Positions 54,643 through 64,000 of a stretch of 64,000 nucleotides of DNA are shown one piece after another. The number at the start of each line of letters is the position of its first letter. Positions within the stretch are counted from its first letter, which is position 1. This stretch comes from Pseudonocardia sp. T1-2H. GTDB lineage: Bacteria > Actinomycetota > Actinomycetes > Mycobacteriales > Pseudonocardiaceae. A model generated the notes under the pieces. The model was not told where the DNA came from and ran no database searches. It saw nothing but the letters and a program-made list of their open reading frames with translations. A program made the translations under genes and the position numbers. The stretch lies in the NCBI RefSeq assembly GCF_038039215.1, contig NZ_JBBPCL010000001.1:5766001-5830000 (forward strand). Direction: 5' to 3'.

Positions 54643-57101
54643 GCCGCACCACCGGCACTGACGCGGACCAGCGAGCCGTGGCCGGCGCCGAGCGTGGCGC
54701 GTACCGCCGAGCCCGGTGAGTTGGCCGGGAGCCAGACGACGCCGTCCGGGAGGTCCGTGAACTCGACCGGCAGCGTGATCGCACCCCGGTCCGTCGCGAC
54801 GCTCGCCTCGAGGCCCTCGACGAGCCCGAGGCGCTCCGCGGTGGCCGCGTTGACCCGGACCCGGGCCGGGCGGGCGGTGCCGGCCAGGGCCGGCTCGTCG
54901 ATGCTCAGGGAACCGTCGTCGACGAGCTGGCGCCAGGTCGCGAGGACCGCCTGCCCGTACTCGGCGGGGCGCGGCGCGGCGCCGGCCTCGGCGGTCGGCC
55001 CGGCGGGCGCGGCGCCGGTGTGGGCACCGAGCCGCTGCAGGTCCCCCATCGCCGCGGCCGGGGTCTGCGTGAACAGGTCCGCGTCCATCTCGACCGCGAG
55101 CGTGTCCAGCACCCGGCAGTCCGGCAGGACGCCGCTGGAATCCAGCGTGCTGGGGAACTCCCGCAGCCGGCCCTCCCAGTTCAGGTAGCTGCCGGCGCGC
55201 TGGGCGTCCGGGGCCACCGGCAGCACGACGTCCGCCAGCTCGGTGACCGCGGAGTGGTGCATCTCGAGGCTGACCAGGTAGCCGACCTCGCGCAGCGCCC
55301 GCCGGGCGAGTCCCGGGTCCGCCAGGTCGTCCGGATCCACCCCGCCGACGACGAGCCCGGAGAGCTCGCCGCGCGCGGCGGCCGCGAGGATCTCGTCCGT
55401 GCTGCGGCCGGGGGTGGCGGGCAGCTCGTGCATGCCCCAGGCCTGCGCGACCTCGGCCCGCGCCGCGGCGTCCGAGACGGGACGGCCCCCGGGCAGCAGG
55501 GTCGGGACCGCGCCCGCGTCGAGCGCTCCCCGGTCGCCGGCCCGGCGCGGGATCCAGGCGACCTTCGCGCCGGTGCGCGTCGCCAGCGCGGTGACGGCGG
55601 AGTAGAGGCCGGGGACCTCGGCGGCCCGGTCGCCGACGAGGACCACCGCACCCGGCCCGCTGAGGGCGTCGATCAGCTCGGAGGCCCGCGCGTCCTTCTC
55701 CCCGGCCGCGGAGATCAGCTCGCGGAGCACGGCGGCCTCGGCCCCCGGAACGGCCTTGATAAGCGTCGCCTCGGTCTTGCGGGCGCCCGGCGTCGTCCAC
55801 TGGCCGAGCTGGAAGACGCGCTGCCCGCGCTTGCGGACGGCCTTGCGGAGGCGGAGGAAGACGATGCCCGCCTCGTCCTCCGGGTCCAGGGCGACGGTCA
55901 GCACCGCCGGAGCCGCCTCGACCGCGGTGAAGGTGACCCCGGTGTCAGGTGTGGTCCCGACGGCGTGGGCGGCGAGGAACTCCAGCTCCTCGGCGCTGTG
56001 CGGCCGGGCCCGGAAGTCGACGTCGTTGGTGTGGGCCGCGACCCGGGCGAACTTCGCGTAGGAGTAGGCGTCCTCGACGGTCAGCCGGCCGCCGGTCAGC
56101 ACCCCGATCCCGTTGTGCCCGCGCGCCGCCAGCAGCCCGTGCGCCGCGGCCCGCAGGGCCTCGGTCCAGGACGTCTCGACGAGCTCGCCGTTCTCCTCGC
56201 GGATCAACGGCCGGGTGATCCGGCCCTTGGACTGCAGGTAGCGGAACGCGAAGCGGCCCTTGTCGCAGTTCCACTCCTCGTTGACCTCGGGGTCGTTGCC
56301 CGCGAGGCGCCGCATGACCGAGCCGCGGCGGGCGTCCGTGCGCTGCGCGCAGCCGGAGCTGCAGTGCTCGCACACCGACGGCGTCGAGACGAGGTCGAAC
56401 GGCCGGGAGCGGAACCGGTAGGCCGCGCTGGTGAGTGCGCCGACCGGGCAGATCTGGATGGTGTTGCCGGAGAAGTAGGACTGGAAGGGCTTGTCCTCCG
56501 CCGTGCCGATCTGCTGGTTCGCGCCGCGCTCCAGCAGGTCGATGAACGGGTCCCCGGCGATCTCCTCGGAGAAGCGGGTGCAGCGCTGGCAGAGCACGCA
56601 ACGCTCACGGTCGAGCAGCACCTGCGAGCTGATCGGCAGCGGCTTCGGGAACGTCCGCTTGGTCTCCACGAACCGCGAGTCCGTGCGGCCGCTGCTCATC
56701 GCCTGGTTCTGCAGGGGGCACTCCCCGCCCTTGTCGCAGATCGGGCAGTCCAGCGGGTGGTTGATGAGCAGCAGCTCCATCACGCCCTGCTGCGCCTTGT
56801 CCGCGACGGGCGAGGTGTGCTGGGTCTTGACGACCATCCCGTCGGCCACCGTCATGGTGCAGCTGGCCTGCGGCTTCGGCATCGGCCGGCCGCCCATCTC
56901 CACCTCGACGAGGCACTGCCGGCAGGCGCCGGCCGGCTCCAGCAGCGGGTGGTCGCAGAACCGCGGGACGATGATCCCGAGCCGCTCGCAGGTGCGGATC
57001 AGGATCTCGCCCTTGGGGGCGTCGACCTCGATCCCGTCGATGGTCAGGCGCACGTACCCGTCGGGTACGGGCTTGGTGTCCTTGTCAGGAGCGATCGTCA
57101 T
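54639..57101 (-). CDS. nuoG: NADH-quinone oxidoreductase subunit G
   Basis: The 820-residue iron-sulfur subunit has the N-terminal 2Fe-2S motif ([20 protein letters not shown]), the C-x2-C-x5-C pattern in [21 protein letters not shown], and the CEHCSSGC cluster, followed by a molybdopterin-oxidoreductase-like domain with no cofactor. It passes electrons from NuoF/E to NuoI. The C-terminal part (from about residue 260) is less conserved. ATG 57101 overlaps the nuoF stop. Confidence 0.95.
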   Translation of the reverse strand: MTIAPDKDTKPVPDGYVRLTIDGIEVDAPKGEILIRTCERLGIIVPRFCDHPLLEPAGACRQCLVEVEMGGRPMPKPQASCTMTVADGMVVKTQHTSPVADKAQQGVMELLLINHPLDCPICDKGGECPLQNQAMSSGRTDSRFVETKRTFPKPLPISSQVLLDRERCVLCQRCTRFSEEIAGDPFIDLLERGANQQIGTAEDKPFQSYFSGNTIQICPVGALTSAAYRFRSRPFDLVSTPSVCEHCSSGCAQRTDARRGSVMRRLAGNDPEVNEEWNCDKGRFAFRYLQSKGRITRPLIREENGELVETSWTEALRAAAHGLLAARGHNGIGVLTGGRLTVEDAYSYAKFARVAAHTNDVDFRARPHSAEELEFLAAHAVGTTPDTGVTFTAVEAAPAVLTVALDPEDEAGIVFLRLRKAVRKRGQRVFQLGQWTTPGARKTEATLIKAVPGAEAAVLRELISAAGEKDARASELIDALSGPGAVVLVGDRAAEVPGLYSAVTALATRTGAKVAWIPRRAGDRGALDAGAVPTLLPGGRPVSDAAARAEVAQAWGMHELPATPGRSTDEILAAAARGELSGLVVGGVDPDDLADPGLARRALREVGYLVSLEMHHSAVTELADVVLPVAPDAQRAGSYLNWEGRLREFPSTLDSSGVLPDCRVLDTLAVEMDADLFTQTPAAAMGDLQRLGAHTGAAPAGPTAEAGAAPRPAEYGQAVLATWRQLVDDGSLSIDEPALAGTARPARVRVNAATAERLGLVEGLEASVATDRGAITLPVEFTDLPDGVVWLPANSPGSAVRATLGAGHGSLVRVSAGGAA

Positions 57102-58510
57102 GCGGGGGCTCCGGTCAGCTCGGCCAGCTGCTCCGGACGCGCGACCGCAGGCTGCTGCGCGACGAGGTCCAGGAACTCCTGGCGGAAGTACTTGATGCCA
57201 CTGGTGATCGGGCTCGTCGCACCGTCGCCGAGCGCGCAGAAGGAGCGGCCGAGGATGTTGTCGCAGATGTCGAGCATCGTCTCGACGTCCTCCGCGGTGC
57301 CCTCGCCGTGCACCATCCGCTCCAGGATCTGCACCAGCCAGTAGGTGCCCTCCCGGCACGGCGTGCACTTGCCGCAGCTCTCGTGCTTGTAGAACTCGGT
57401 CCACTTCATGACCGCCCACGGCACGGAGACGGTCTCGTTGAAGACCTGCACCGCGGTGGTGCCGAGCATCGAACCGGCCGCGGCGGCGCCCTCGAAGTCG
57501 AGCGGAACGTCGAGGTGCTCGGCGGTGAAGATCGGGGTGGACGACCCGCCCGGGGTCCAGAACTTGAGCGGGATCCCGTCCTTCATGCCGCCGGCGAGCT
57601 CGAGCAGCTGCCGCAGCGTGATCCCGAGCGGGGCCTCGTACTGGCCGGGGCGCTCGACGTGCCCGGACACCGAGTAGATCTTCGGGCCGGGGCTCTTCTC
57701 GCTGCCCATGGTGCGGAACCAGCCGCTGCCCCCGGCGACGATCGCCGGGACGCTCGCGATGGTCTCGACGTTGTTGACGACCGTCGGCGACGCGTACAGC
57801 CCGGCCGTCGCGGGGAACGGCGGCTTGAGCCGCGGCTGGCCGCGCCGGCCCTCGAGGGAATCCAGCAGCGCCGTCTCCTCGCCGCAGATGTAGGCGCCCG
57901 CGCCGGCGTGCACCACGATGTCCAGGTCGAACCCGGAGCCGAGGATGTCCTTGCCCAGGTAGCCCGCGGCGTAGGCCTCCGCGACCGCGGCACGCAGCCG
58001 GCGGATCGGGTGCAGGGCCTCCCCGCGCACGTAGATCGCGCAGAACTTCGCGCGGATCGCGTAGCTGGTGATGACGCAGCCCTCGATCAGCGAGTGCGGG
58101 TCCGCCATCATCGTCGGGATGTCCTTGCAGGTCCCGGGCTCGCCCTCGTCCGCGTTGACCACGAGGTACTTGGGCTTGGCGCCCGGGCCGGTGGAGCCCT
58201 GCGGGATGAAGGACCACTTCATGCCGGTCGGGAAGCCCGCGCCGCCGCGGCCGCGCAGCCCGGAGTCCTTCACCAGCGTGATCAGCTGGTCCGGGTGGGC
58301 GGTCAGCGCGGTGCGCAGGGCCCGGTAGCCATCGAGCTGCTCGTAGGACTCGAGGGTCCAGGAGCGCTCGGCCGTCCAGCGCCGGGTGAGGACCGGGGTC
58401 AACGGGGCCGGGCCCTCGGGGCCGGGACCGGTGTCCGCGGGGCCGGCGGTGTCCAGGCCGGCCACCTTCTCGGCGGCACCGGCCTTCTCCGGCTTGTCGG
58501 GAGTGCTCAT
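57098..58510 (-). CDS. nuoF: NADH-quinone oxidoreductase subunit F (NADH-binding)
   Basis: The 470-residue protein binds NADH and FMN ([38 protein letters not shown]) and cluster N3 ([13 protein letters not shown], with a further Cys in [11 protein letters not shown]). A 40-residue low-complexity N-terminus precedes the fold, as in relatives. It is followed after 7 bases upstream by nuoE in the same operon. ATG 58510. Confidence 0.96.
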   Translation of the reverse strand: MSTPDKPEKAGAAEKVAGLDTAGPADTGPGPEGPAPLTPVLTRRWTAERSWTLESYEQLDGYRALRTALTAHPDQLITLVKDSGLRGRGGAGFPTGMKWSFIPQGSTGPGAKPKYLVVNADEGEPGTCKDIPTMMADPHSLIEGCVITSYAIRAKFCAIYVRGEALHPIRRLRAAVAEAYAAGYLGKDILGSGFDLDIVVHAGAGAYICGEETALLDSLEGRRGQPRLKPPFPATAGLYASPTVVNNVETIASVPAIVAGGSGWFRTMGSEKSPGPKIYSVSGHVERPGQYEAPLGITLRQLLELAGGMKDGIPLKFWTPGGSSTPIFTAEHLDVPLDFEGAAAAGSMLGTTAVQVFNETVSVPWAVMKWTEFYKHESCGKCTPCREGTYWLVQILERMVHGEGTAEDVETMLDICDNILGRSFCALGDGATSPITSGIKYFRQEFLDLVAQQPAVARPEQLAELTGAPA

Positions 58511-58517
58511 CGGCTCC

Positions 58518-59324
58518 TCACTTCTCCGGGAGGGGCGGGAGGGCGGGGTGCTCGTCGGGCATCGCCGGGGCGATCCAGCCGCGCTCGGCGGCCATCTGCA
58601 CCCCGCGCAGCGTCTCCGGGGCGGCCGACGGGCCGGCGACCGCGGCCGCGGCGAGCGCCGGGTCGTCCGTGAAGCCGGCGAGCTCCAGCTCGACGGTCCG
58701 CAGGTCCGTCAGCGGCGCCCCGCGCGTCGGCGGGGGCTTCTCCCCGCGGCGCAACGCGTCCACCAGCGCCTCGGCCGAGGCCACGCTCTGGTTGTCGTAG
58801 TACTCGTAGTTGACCTGCAGCACGGGTGCGAGGTCGCAGGCCGCGAGGCACTCGGCGTGTTCGAGGGTGATCGAGCCGGTCGTGCCGGGCTCCCCCACCG
58901 TCTCCTCGTGGCCGATCCCGAGCCGGGCCTTCAGTGCCGCGTAGATGTCGTCCCCGCCGAGCGCCGCGCACAGGGTGTTGGTGCAGACGCTCACCAGGTG
59001 CTCGCCGCAGGGCGTGCGCTTGTACATCGTGTAGAACGTCGCCACCGCGCTGACCTCGGCGGTCGTGAGCTCCAGCGCCTCCGCGCAGAACCGGATGCCG
59101 TCCTGGCTGACGTGGCCCTCCACCGACTGCACGAGGTGCAGCAGCGGGAGCAGCGCGGAGCGGGCCACCGGGTAGCGGGCGATGATCTCCTCGGCCCGCC
59201 GGCGGGTGAGCTCGTCGAACGTCGGGGAAACGGGGCCCTGGTCCGGCCGGGCCGTCCACGTCCGCTCCGCCGGCGCGACGGCCAGGCGGCTGTTGGTCTC
59301 CGGGTTCCCCTCGGGCAACGTCAT
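58518..59324 (-). CDS. nuoE: NADH-quinone oxidoreductase subunit E
   Basis: The 268-residue thioredoxin-like subunit carries a 2Fe-2S cluster with ligands in [13 protein letters not shown] and [15 protein letters not shown]. It has the [20 protein letters not shown] helix region. The C-terminal tail, ending [13 protein letters not shown], is longer than in E. coli. ATG 59324 overlaps the nuoD stop. Confidence 0.95.
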   Translation of the reverse strand: MTLPEGNPETNSRLAVAPAERTWTARPDQGPVSPTFDELTRRRAEEIIARYPVARSALLPLLHLVQSVEGHVSQDGIRFCAEALELTTAEVSAVATFYTMYKRTPCGEHLVSVCTNTLCAALGGDDIYAALKARLGIGHEETVGEPGTTGSITLEHAECLAACDLAPVLQVNYEYYDNQSVASAEALVDALRRGEKPPPTRGAPLTDLRTVELELAGFTDDPALAAAAVAGPSAAPETLRGVQMAAERGWIAPAMPDEHPALPPLPEK

Positions 59325-60673
59325 CGGTCGACACCTCCCATGACCGGGTCGATGCTGGCGACGGCGGCGATGACGTCGGCGACCATGCCGCCCTCGCTCA
59401 TCGCCGGCATGCACTGCAGGTTCACGAAGCTGGGGTCCCGGACGTGCACGCGCACCGGGCGCGTCCCGCCGTCGGACACGAGGTGATAGCCCAGCTCGCC
59501 GCGCGGGGACTCGACGGACGAGTACACCTGCCCGGGCGGGACGTGGAAGCCCTCGGTGACCAGCTTGAAGTGGTGGATCAGGGACTCCATGGACTGCCCC
59601 ATGATCTTGCGGACGTGCTCGAGCGTGTTGCCCATGCCGTCGCTGCCGATGGACAGCTGCGCGGGCCAGGCGATCTTGCGGTCGGAGACCATCACCGGCC
59701 CGGGCTCGAGCTTCCGCACGGCCTGCTCGACGATCTTGAGCGACTCGTGGATCTCGGCGACCCGCAGCCGGTAGCGGGCGTAGCAGTCCGCCTCGGTGGC
59801 CGTCGGGACCTCGAAGTCGTACTCCTCGTAGCCCGAGTACGGCTCGACCTTGCGTTGGTCCCAGGGCAGGCCTGCGCTGCGCAGGATCGGGCCGGTGGCG
59901 CCGAGCGCCAGGCAGCCGTCGACGGGCAGGTACCCGACGCCCTCGAGGCGCTGCCGCCAGATCGGCTGGGCGGTGAGCAGCTTGTCGTAGTCGGGAAGGC
60001 GCGATTTCATCACCTTGACGAAATCGGTGACCTTCTCCTTCCAGTCCTCGGGGAGGTCCTGGGCCAGGCCGCCGGGCCGGATGAAGGCGTGGTTCATCCG
60101 CAGGCCGGTCAGGTGCTCCAGCAGGTGGAGCACCTCCTCGCGCTCGCGGAAGCCGGCCGTCATGCCGGTGAGCGCGCCGAGCTCCATGCCGCCGGTGGCC
60201 AGGCAGACCAGGTGCGAGCCGATCCGGTTGAGCTCCATCAGGAGCACCCGGATGTGCTGCGCCCGACGCGGCACCTCGACACCGAGCAGCTTCTCGACGC
60301 CCAGGCAGTACGCGGCCTCGTTGAACAGCGGCGCCAGGTAGTCCATGCGCGTCACGAACGTGACGCCCTGGGTCCAGGTCCGGTACTCGCAGTTCTTCTC
60401 GATGCCGGTGTGCAGGTAGCCGATCACGGTGCGGCCCTGGGTGACCGTCTCGCCCTCGAGCTCGAGGACCAGCCGGAGCACCCCGTGCGTCGACGGGTGC
60501 TGCGGGCCCATGTTGATGACGATCCGGTCGTCGTGCTCCGAGTCGAGCAACGTGTCCCAGTCGCCACCGGTGACCGTGTAGACGGTGCCCTCGGTGGTCT
60601 CGCGCTGCTGCGCCGCGTACGCGTCCCGGGCCGCCTGGGCCTCGCGCGCGTCGAGGTCGTCGGTCGTGCTCAT
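59321..60673 (-). CDS. nuoD: NADH-quinone oxidoreductase subunit D
   Basis: The 450-residue subunit lines the quinone-binding site. It has [36 protein letters not shown], and the C-terminal [20 protein letters not shown]. An N-terminal extension of some 35 residues is usual in actinobacteria. ATG 60673 overlaps the restored nuoC stop (TCATGA). Confidence 0.96.
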   Translation of the reverse strand: MSTTDDLDAREAQAARDAYAAQQRETTEGTVYTVTGGDWDTLLDSEHDDRIVINMGPQHPSTHGVLRLVLELEGETVTQGRTVIGYLHTGIEKNCEYRTWTQGVTFVTRMDYLAPLFNEAAYCLGVEKLLGVEVPRRAQHIRVLLMELNRIGSHLVCLATGGMELGALTGMTAGFREREEVLHLLEHLTGLRMNHAFIRPGGLAQDLPEDWKEKVTDFVKVMKSRLPDYDKLLTAQPIWRQRLEGVGYLPVDGCLALGATGPILRSAGLPWDQRKVEPYSGYEEYDFEVPTATEADCYARYRLRVAEIHESLKIVEQAVRKLEPGPVMVSDRKIAWPAQLSIGSDGMGNTLEHVRKIMGQSMESLIHHFKLVTEGFHVPPGQVYSSVESPRGELGYHLVSDGGTRPVRVHVRDPSFVNLQCMPAMSEGGMVADVIAAVASIDPVMGGVDR

Positions 60674-61520
60674 GAGTACGCCCTCCGCTGGTCGGGGGAG
60701 GGATCTCCGCGCCCTTGTACTCCACGGGGATCCCGCCGAGCGGGTAGCTCTTGCGCTGGGGGTGGCCCTCCCAGTCGTCCGGCATGAGGATCCGGGTCAG
60801 CGCCGGGTGACCGTCGAAGATCACGCCGAACATGTCCCAGGTCTCGCGCTCGTGCCAGTCCGCCGTCGGGTAGACCTCGACGACGCTCGGCACGTGCGGA
60901 TCGGCGAAGTCCAGGGCGACCTCGAGGCGGATCCGGCGCCGGTACGTCATCGACAGCAGGTGGTAGACGACGTGCATCGGCTTCACCACCGACGCGTCGT
61001 CCGGGGCGCTGTAGTCCACTCCCGACACGCTGGAGCAGAGCTCGAAACGCAGGTTCGGGTCGTCCCGGAAGATCCGTGCGAGCTCCAGGACCCGTTCCCG
61101 CGCAACGTAGAACGTGATCTCCCCGCGGTCCACGGTGATCTGCTCGATCGCCGCGCGCGGGATGTCGCGCTCGTCGAGGGCCGCGGCCAGGTCGTCCGCG
61201 AGGTCGTCGAACCAGCCGCCGTAGGGCCGCTCCGCCGGGGCGGGCGCGTAGCCGGGCAGCCGCAGGCCGCCGAAGCCGGAGGTGTCCCCGCTGCCGCGGA
61301 CGCCGAACATGCCGGAGCGCTCGCGGGTGGCCGCGGGCCGGGTGCCGCCCTCGGGGGCGAGACCCGCCTCGTCGCTCGCCTGCTCGACCTCGCCGGCCTC
61401 GGGTCGCTCGCCGCCGCGGGCGCGCTGCTCGGCCGTCGCCCCGCCGCTGGCCTCCGCGGAGGACTGCTCGCCGCCGGTGCGCTCCTCCCGGTCCTTGGAG
61501 GTGCCTGTGGGTTCCGTCAT
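60670..61520 (-). CDS. nuoC: NADH-quinone oxidoreductase subunit C (frameshift near end, likely sequence error)
   Basis: The conserved core covers residues about 100-275: [21 protein letters not shown] sequence, [40 protein letters not shown] and [20 protein letters not shown]. The final GAEIPPP is followed by a frame break in the C-run near 60694-60698 (sense strand C's); one more C restores DQRRAYS and a TGA that overlaps nuoD. The N-terminal 95 residues are a low-complexity, Glu/Gly/Ala-rich extension. ATG 61520 follows nuoB by 7 bases. Confidence 0.92.
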
Positions 61521-61527
61521 CGCCGCA

Positions 61528-62076
<549 letters not shown>

Positions 62077-62103
62077 GTCGGCTCCTCCTCTAGTCCCGTC
62101 GAC

Positions 62104-62469
62104 TCAGTTCCAGTCGAGTCCGCCGCGTCGCCACACGTACATGTAGGCGAAGCCGACGGTGATGATGAACAGCACGATCTCCACCAGCCCGAACACGCCC
62201 AGCGCGTCCGCGGTCACCGCGAAGGGGTAGAGGAAGACCATCTCGATGTCGAAGAGGATGAACAGCATCGCCGTGAGGTAGTAGGCGACGGGCATCCGGC
62301 CGCCGCCCACGACGGGCTGCGGCGAGGGCTCGATCCCGCACTCGTAGGCGTCCAGCTTCGCGCGGTTGTACCGCCGCGGGCCGATGTAGGGCGCCGCGGT
62401 CACGGAGAAGAGCGCGAAAGCCCCCGCGAGGGCGAACATCAGCACCAAGGGGAGATAGGGATCGAGCAT
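62104..62469 (-). CDS. nuoA: NADH-quinone oxidoreductase subunit A
   Basis: The 121-residue protein has three membrane segments and the conserved KLDAYECGIEPSPQPV loop, with FILFDIEMVFLYPFAV. It begins the nuo operon. The upstream 90 bases show no strong promoter, so transcription may start farther upstream at the menJ relic. Confidence 0.96.
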   Translation of the reverse strand: MLDPYLPLVLMFALAGAFALFSVTAAPYIGPRRYNRAKLDAYECGIEPSPQPVVGGGRMPVAYYLTAMLFILFDIEMVFLYPFAVTADALGVFGLVEIVLFIITVGFAYMYVWRRGGLDWN

Positions 62470-62558
62470 CGTGCACCTTCGTCGTCTGCACTGCTACGTG
62501 TGTGGATCGATACCGAGCGTGGTGGGGACCATAAGTGCCGCTCGTCACCCCGCCGAGG

Positions 62559-62753
62559 TCAGGACAGGCTTACCCGGCGATCTTGCGGCCGGTGCGCGCC
62601 TGGTCGTGGCGGGTCCTTCTCGAGCAGCAGCACGTCGAGGCCGGCGCGGGCCTGGGAGTCCGCGGCGGTGGGCCCCGCCGGACCGGCACCGACCAGGATG
62701 ACGTCGGCCTCGGATCCGGTCGGGGCGCCAGTGGTGGGTTCGGGCGCGTCCAT
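62559..62753 (-). pseudogene. geranylgeranyl reductase (menJ-like) N-terminal relic
   Basis: The frame starts with a ribosome binding site AAGGAG and ATG 62753 and reads SEADVILVGAGPAGPTAADS then RAGLDVLLLEKDPPRPG, the FAD-binding start of the family that saturates the menaquinone tail. It then becomes unrelated and stops after 64 residues; the family is about 400 long. In the next frame, RHDQARTGRKIAG ends at a TAA, a likely C-terminal remainder, so an internal deletion is suspected. Mycobacterial menJ sits in the same neighbourhood of grcC1 and menG. Two Rex-like operators lie directly upstream. Confidence 0.65.
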
Positions 62754-62760
62754 TCGGCTC

Positions 62761-62802
62761 CTTGTGAACTGGTTCACGAGGTACTTGTGAACTGTTTCAC
62801 GA
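62761..62802. promoter_or_regulatory. tandem Rex-type redox operators
   Basis: CTTGTGAACTGGTTCACGA (62761-62779) and CTTGTGAACTGTTTCACGA (62784-62802) are two near-identical palindromes at a 23-base step. The first contains the perfect repeat GTGAAC-TG-GTTCAC. Both fit the Rex operator TTGTGAAnnnnTTCACAA with one mismatch at the right end (two in the second). They lie just before the menJ relic and 290 bases before nuoA, so Rex is expected to repress this transcript when NAD+ is high. Two full turns and two bases separate the sites, allowing paired binding. Confidence 0.78.
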
Positions 62803-62858
62803 AGTCCGGCGATAAGTCCAGAGAACCCCCGCACCACCGGCGGGCGAACCTCAGGGGG

Positions 62859-63563
62859 TCAGCTTTCGTCCGGTTTGCGGGCCCGGTGCAGGGCGACCGC
62901 ACCGCCCGTCAGGTCCCGCCACGCGGCGTCGGTCCAGCCCGCCCCGATGATCCGCCGCGCGAGCTCCGGCTGGGTGGGCCAGGCGAGGATCGAGTCCGCG
63001 AGATAGGTGTAGGCCTCGGGGTTCGACGACACCCGCCGGGCGACGGCCGGGAGCACCCGGCGGAGCATCCCTTCCTGGTAGACCGCCCGGAACGGGGTCC
63101 ACGTGGGGGTGGAGAACTCGCACACGACGAGCCGTCCGCCCGGCCGCGTCACCCGGGCCAGCTCGCGCAGCGCGAGGTCCGTGTCCGCGACGTTGCGCAG
63201 CCCGAAGGAGATCGTGACGGCGTCGAACACGCCGTCCGCGAAGGGCAGGTGCAGCGCGTCCGCGGCGACCTTCGGGACCGGGCGGGCCGCGCCGGCCTTC
63301 AGCATCCCGAGCGAGAAGTCCGCGGCGACGCACCATGCGCCCGAACGGCCGAGCTCGACGGTGGAGACCGCGGTACCGGCCGCGAGGTCCAGGACCCTCT
63401 CCCCGGGGCGCAGGTCGAGCGCGCGCCGGGTCATGACCCGCCAGCGCCGGTCCTGCCCGCCGGAGAGGACGGTGTTGGTGACGTCGTACCGCCGCGCGAC
63501 GCCGTCGAACATCGACGCGACGTCGCGGGGGTCCTTGTCGAGATCGGCCCTGGCCACGGACAC
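62859..63563 (-). CDS. menG: demethylmenaquinone methyltransferase
   Basis: The 234-residue class I methyltransferase has the UbiE/MenG signatures [55 protein letters not shown] and [16 protein letters not shown]. It methylates demethylmenaquinone to menaquinone with SAM, the last step of the pathway. GTG 63563 gives the family N-terminus; an in-frame GTG at 63557 is also possible. Confidence 0.93.
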   Translation of the reverse strand: MSVARADLDKDPRDVASMFDGVARRYDVTNTVLSGGQDRRWRVMTRRALDLRPGERVLDLAAGTAVSTVELGRSGAWCVAADFSLGMLKAGAARPVPKVAADALHLPFADGVFDAVTISFGLRNVADTDLALRELARVTRPGGRLVVCEFSTPTWTPFRAVYQEGMLRRVLPAVARRVSSNPEAYTYLADSILAWPTQPELARRIIGAGWTDAAWRDLTGGAVALHRARKPDES

Positions 63564-63607
63564 GACCCTACGGGGCGGCCCGTTCCCCGCGCCTGCGGAC
63601 GTGAGAT

Positions 63608-63650
63608 GAACACCAGCGCTCTTCGATCTGGGGCCGGCCCACTGGTGTTC
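63608..63650. repeat. intergenic inverted repeat
   Basis: GAACACCAG (63608-63616) pairs with CTGGTGTTC (63642-63650) across 25 bases that contain the palindrome GGGCCGGCCC. It lies between the end of the glycosyltransferase gene and the start of menG, and might end transcription of the former, though it lacks a T-run. Confidence 0.5.
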
Positions 63651-63716
63651 CTCATGAACGCGCCCATGCCGTGCAGGGCGATCCAACGGTGGTCGTAGGC
63701 GCACACATCCGTATCG

Positions 63717-64000
63717 CTACGGAGCCAGGGTCGCCAGCATCCGGTCGACCGACGCCGGCCAGCCGAACTCCTCCGCCCGGGACCGCGCGGCGCCCCGGCG
63801 GACCGCCTCGTCCGCGGCCAGCAGCGTCGTCACCCCGGCGGCGAACGCGGCCGGCGAGTCCTCCGCGGCGGCCCCGCTCCCGGCCACGATCTCGGGCAGG
63901 GCCGACGACCGGGACACCACCACCGGCGTCCCGCTGGCGAGCGCCTCGAGAGCCGAGAGCCCGAACGTCTCGTGCGGCCCGGGCGCGAGCGACACGTCCG
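63717..64000 (-). CDS. glycosyltransferase family 4, C-terminal part (runs off window)
   Basis: The C-terminal 94 residues carry the GT-B signature SLAPGPHETFGLSALEALAS, with the conserved E-x7-E pair, and GTPVVVSRSSALPEIV. The order next to menG matches M. tuberculosis mgtA (a GDP-mannose-dependent mannosyltransferase), so that assignment is likely but only from context. The upstream part of the gene lies outside the window. Confidence 0.82.
   Translation of the reverse strand, partial: DVSLAPGPHETFGLSALEALASGTPVVVSRSSALPEIVAGSGAAAEDSPAAFAAGVTTLLAADEAVRRGAARSRAEEFGWPASVDRMLATLAP

Overview
The window is high-GC DNA (roughly 72 percent by eye) with GTG starts, ATGA/GTGA start-stop overlaps and mycobacterial-type gene orders. 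Ribosomal proteins beside an Rv0106-like COG0523 protein, korAB, a polyprenyl synthase next to nuo, and menG beside an mgtA-like glycosyltransferase all point to an actinobacterium. Pseudonocardiaceae, possibly Pseudonocardia, is my best guess; this is inference, because no rRNA gene is present.

Left part (1-25.6 kb). A zinc-starvation locus opens the window: cysteine-free paralogs of L33, S18, L28 and S14 run leftward and a COG0523 protein plus L32 run rightward, around a near-perfect Zur box at 721-737. Then come a LuxR/LAL regulator, a P450/acyl-CoA synthetase operon, tenA, a serine hydrolase, a PucR-type regulator, a Baeyer-Villiger-type monooxygenase/esterase operon, a methyltransferase, a crotonase, a patatin, a GAF/SpoIIE phosphatase facing a TetR gene, a group-2 sigma factor, a PrmC-like methyltransferase, a CDF transporter, a decayed nitrilase and a RibD-like reductase.

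Middle part (25.6-34.8 kb). This accessory stretch lies around a tRNA-Tyr gene. It holds a ferredoxin-ferredoxin reductase fusion followed by a P450 (a self-contained monooxygenase module), Dps, a cupin-like protein, a PAS-only protein and an integrase remnant ending beside the 3' end of the tRNA. YajQ is intact beyond the tRNA. Gene debris follows: YunG, VOC, ABM and AraC fragments.

Right part (34.8-64 kb). Housekeeping metabolism: rfbA, an acyl-CoA synthetase, htpX, hot-dog thioesterases, korAB (2-oxoglutarate:ferredoxin oxidoreductase), an OmpA/BON protein, rarD, a long-chain polyprenyl diphosphate synthase, the complete 14-gene nuoA-N operon (complex I), a truncated menJ-like reductase, menG and a partial mannosyltransferase-like gene. 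Polyprenyl synthase, menG and the menJ relic make or modify the menaquinone that complex I reduces. Two tandem Rex-type operators stand upstream of the menJ relic and nuoA, suggesting NADH/NAD+ control.

Caution for the reader: seven genes (LAL regulator, ferredoxin-reductase fusion, integrase, ABM monooxygenase, nuoL, nuoI, nuoC) are each exactly one base short of an intact frame, several at G/C homopolymers. Because three lie in an otherwise perfect nuo operon, many of these are probably sequence errors, not biology.
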